Part shown: in pieces, positions 63,397 to 64,000 of the stretch
Numbering within the stretch: position 1 is the stretch's first letter
Layout: every line of letters starts with the position of its first letter
DNA from: Prochlorococcus sp. AG-679-M10
GTDB taxonomy: Bacteria > Cyanobacteriota > Cyanobacteriia > PCC-6307 > Cyanobiaceae
Length of the DNA: 64,000 nucleotides
NCBI GenBank assembly: GCA_003210655.1
Contig: QCUQ01000001.1
Location: 98,868-162,867 of the forward strand
Direction: 5' to 3'
Program-made: the position numbers and the translations under genes
The notes under the pieces: generated by a model
The model's input: the letters and a program-made list of their open reading frames with translations, nothing else
Told to the model about the DNA's origin: nothing
Database searches by the model: none

Positions 63397-64000
63397 CTAA
63401 TGATGTTCCTCAACGGCTTCTCCTATGTAGTAAGCAGCGAGTGTAGCAAAGATTAATGCTTGGATTGCACTTGTGAACAACCCTAAAAACATTACAGGAA
63501 TGGGTAAAACCAAGGGGACTAGAAAAACTAAAACACCAACAACAAGTTCATCAGCAAGAATATTTCCAAAAAGCCTAAAAGATAAAGATAAAGGTTTAGT
63601 GAAGTCTTCTAAAATTTTAAAAGGCAGCATTATCGGTGTTGGATGAACATAATATTCAAAATATCTCCAACCCTTGTTACTTAGCCCAGCATAGAAATAA
63701 GATAAAGAAACTAACAATGCTAATGCAATTGTTGTATTAATATCAGCTGTTGGAGCTCCTAATTCTCCACTTGGTAATTTTATTAATCTCCAAGGTATAA
63801 GCGCTCCTCCCCAATTACTTACAAACACAAATAAAAATAGAGTTCCTATAAAAGGCATCCAATCTCTGTATACTTTTTCACCAATTTGAGTTCTTGCAAG
63901 ATCTCTGATGTAGTCCCATAAAAATTCAAGTAGATTCTGCAAGCCCTTAGGATCATTTTCCATCTTTTTAGTTCCTAAAGAGATGAAAACTAATAAAGCA
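63397..64000 (-). CDS. atpB: ATP synthase F0 a subunit, 5' truncated by window end
   Basis: The frame runs to the end of the window ([20 protein letters not shown]), so the start is outside; an ATG at 63963 is internal. Conserved [20 protein letters not shown] includes the essential Arg, and the end is IGEAVEEHH. First visible gene of the operon; an atpI gene usually precedes it. Confidence 0.97.
   Translation of the reverse strand, partial: ALLVFISLGTKKMENDPKGLQNLLEFLWDYIRDLARTQIGEKVYRDWMPFIGTLFLFVFVSNWGGALIPWRLIKLPSGELGAPTADINTTIALALLVSLSYFYAGLSNKGWRYFEYYVHPTPIMLPFKILEDFTKPLSLSFRLFGNILADELVVGVLVFLVPLVLPIPVMFLGLFTSAIQALIFATLAAYYIGEAVEEHH

Noticed and set aside
63397..63963. Complete ATP synthase a subunit starting at ATG 63963
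   Set aside because: The frame continues with family-like sequence to the window edge, so this ATG is internal and the gene is truncated.

Overview
The window looks like a chromosomal segment of a high-light-adapted Prochlorococcus. The evidence is very AT-rich DNA, tiny intergenic distances in the core part, many small high-light-inducible (Hli) genes, and core genes of marine picocyanobacterial type (RpoZ, PSRP-3/Ycf65, DUF3326, ClpS, ATP synthase with both b and b' subunits). No rRNA, intact tRNA or CRISPR array was seen.

Layout. (1) About 1-28 kb is a loose, island-like region of very short genes, most of them single-membrane-span microproteins. It contains five Hli loci (2.1, 8.7, 14.7-15.4, 17.6 and 22.1-22.3 kb; nine hli genes), a hairpin/terminator repeat family tied to them, a cluster of photosystem-subunit look-alikes (a PsbF-like protein at 20.4 kb, a PsbN-like protein at 24.1 kb), a Nif11-domain peptide, and many decayed genes, including two tyrosine-recombinase remnants (10.8 and 27.1 kb) and a possible tRNA relic. 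(2) About 28-41 kb is transitional: clpS, a TPR protein between 5'-end fragments of an EVE-domain gene, mreB, murA, a tandemly duplicated small-gene family, a sulfotransferase, a GC-rich orphan gene, a metallothionein-like microprotein and the intact EVE gene. (3) About 41-64 kb is dense core genome: rpoZ, an Hsp70-like gene, pyrR, gpmI, secG, groEL/groES, the atpD-atpC pair (beta, epsilon), PSRP-3, pepP, a CBS-domain protein, a GTPase, nadD, nadE, a ferredoxin, and the main ATP synthase operon (a, c, b', b, delta, alpha, gamma), whose first gene runs off the window end.

How it fits together. Hli genes are arranged as translationally coupled strings (TAATG overlaps). Several strings end in a small membrane protein and then in a terminator with a conserved GTAGGRAT loop. 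The same hairpin also appears as a promoter-associated, apparently free-standing small RNA at 2.8 kb. The 20-27 kb microproteins, three of them resembling photosystem subunits, suggest a photosystem accessory or stress module; that is inference. The core part supplies ATP synthesis, protein folding and secretion, NAD synthesis and glycolysis.

Limits. Everything was read by eye without searches. Very small ORFs, sRNAs and promoters are predictions. Several frameshifts sit in A or T tracts and could be sequencing artefacts.
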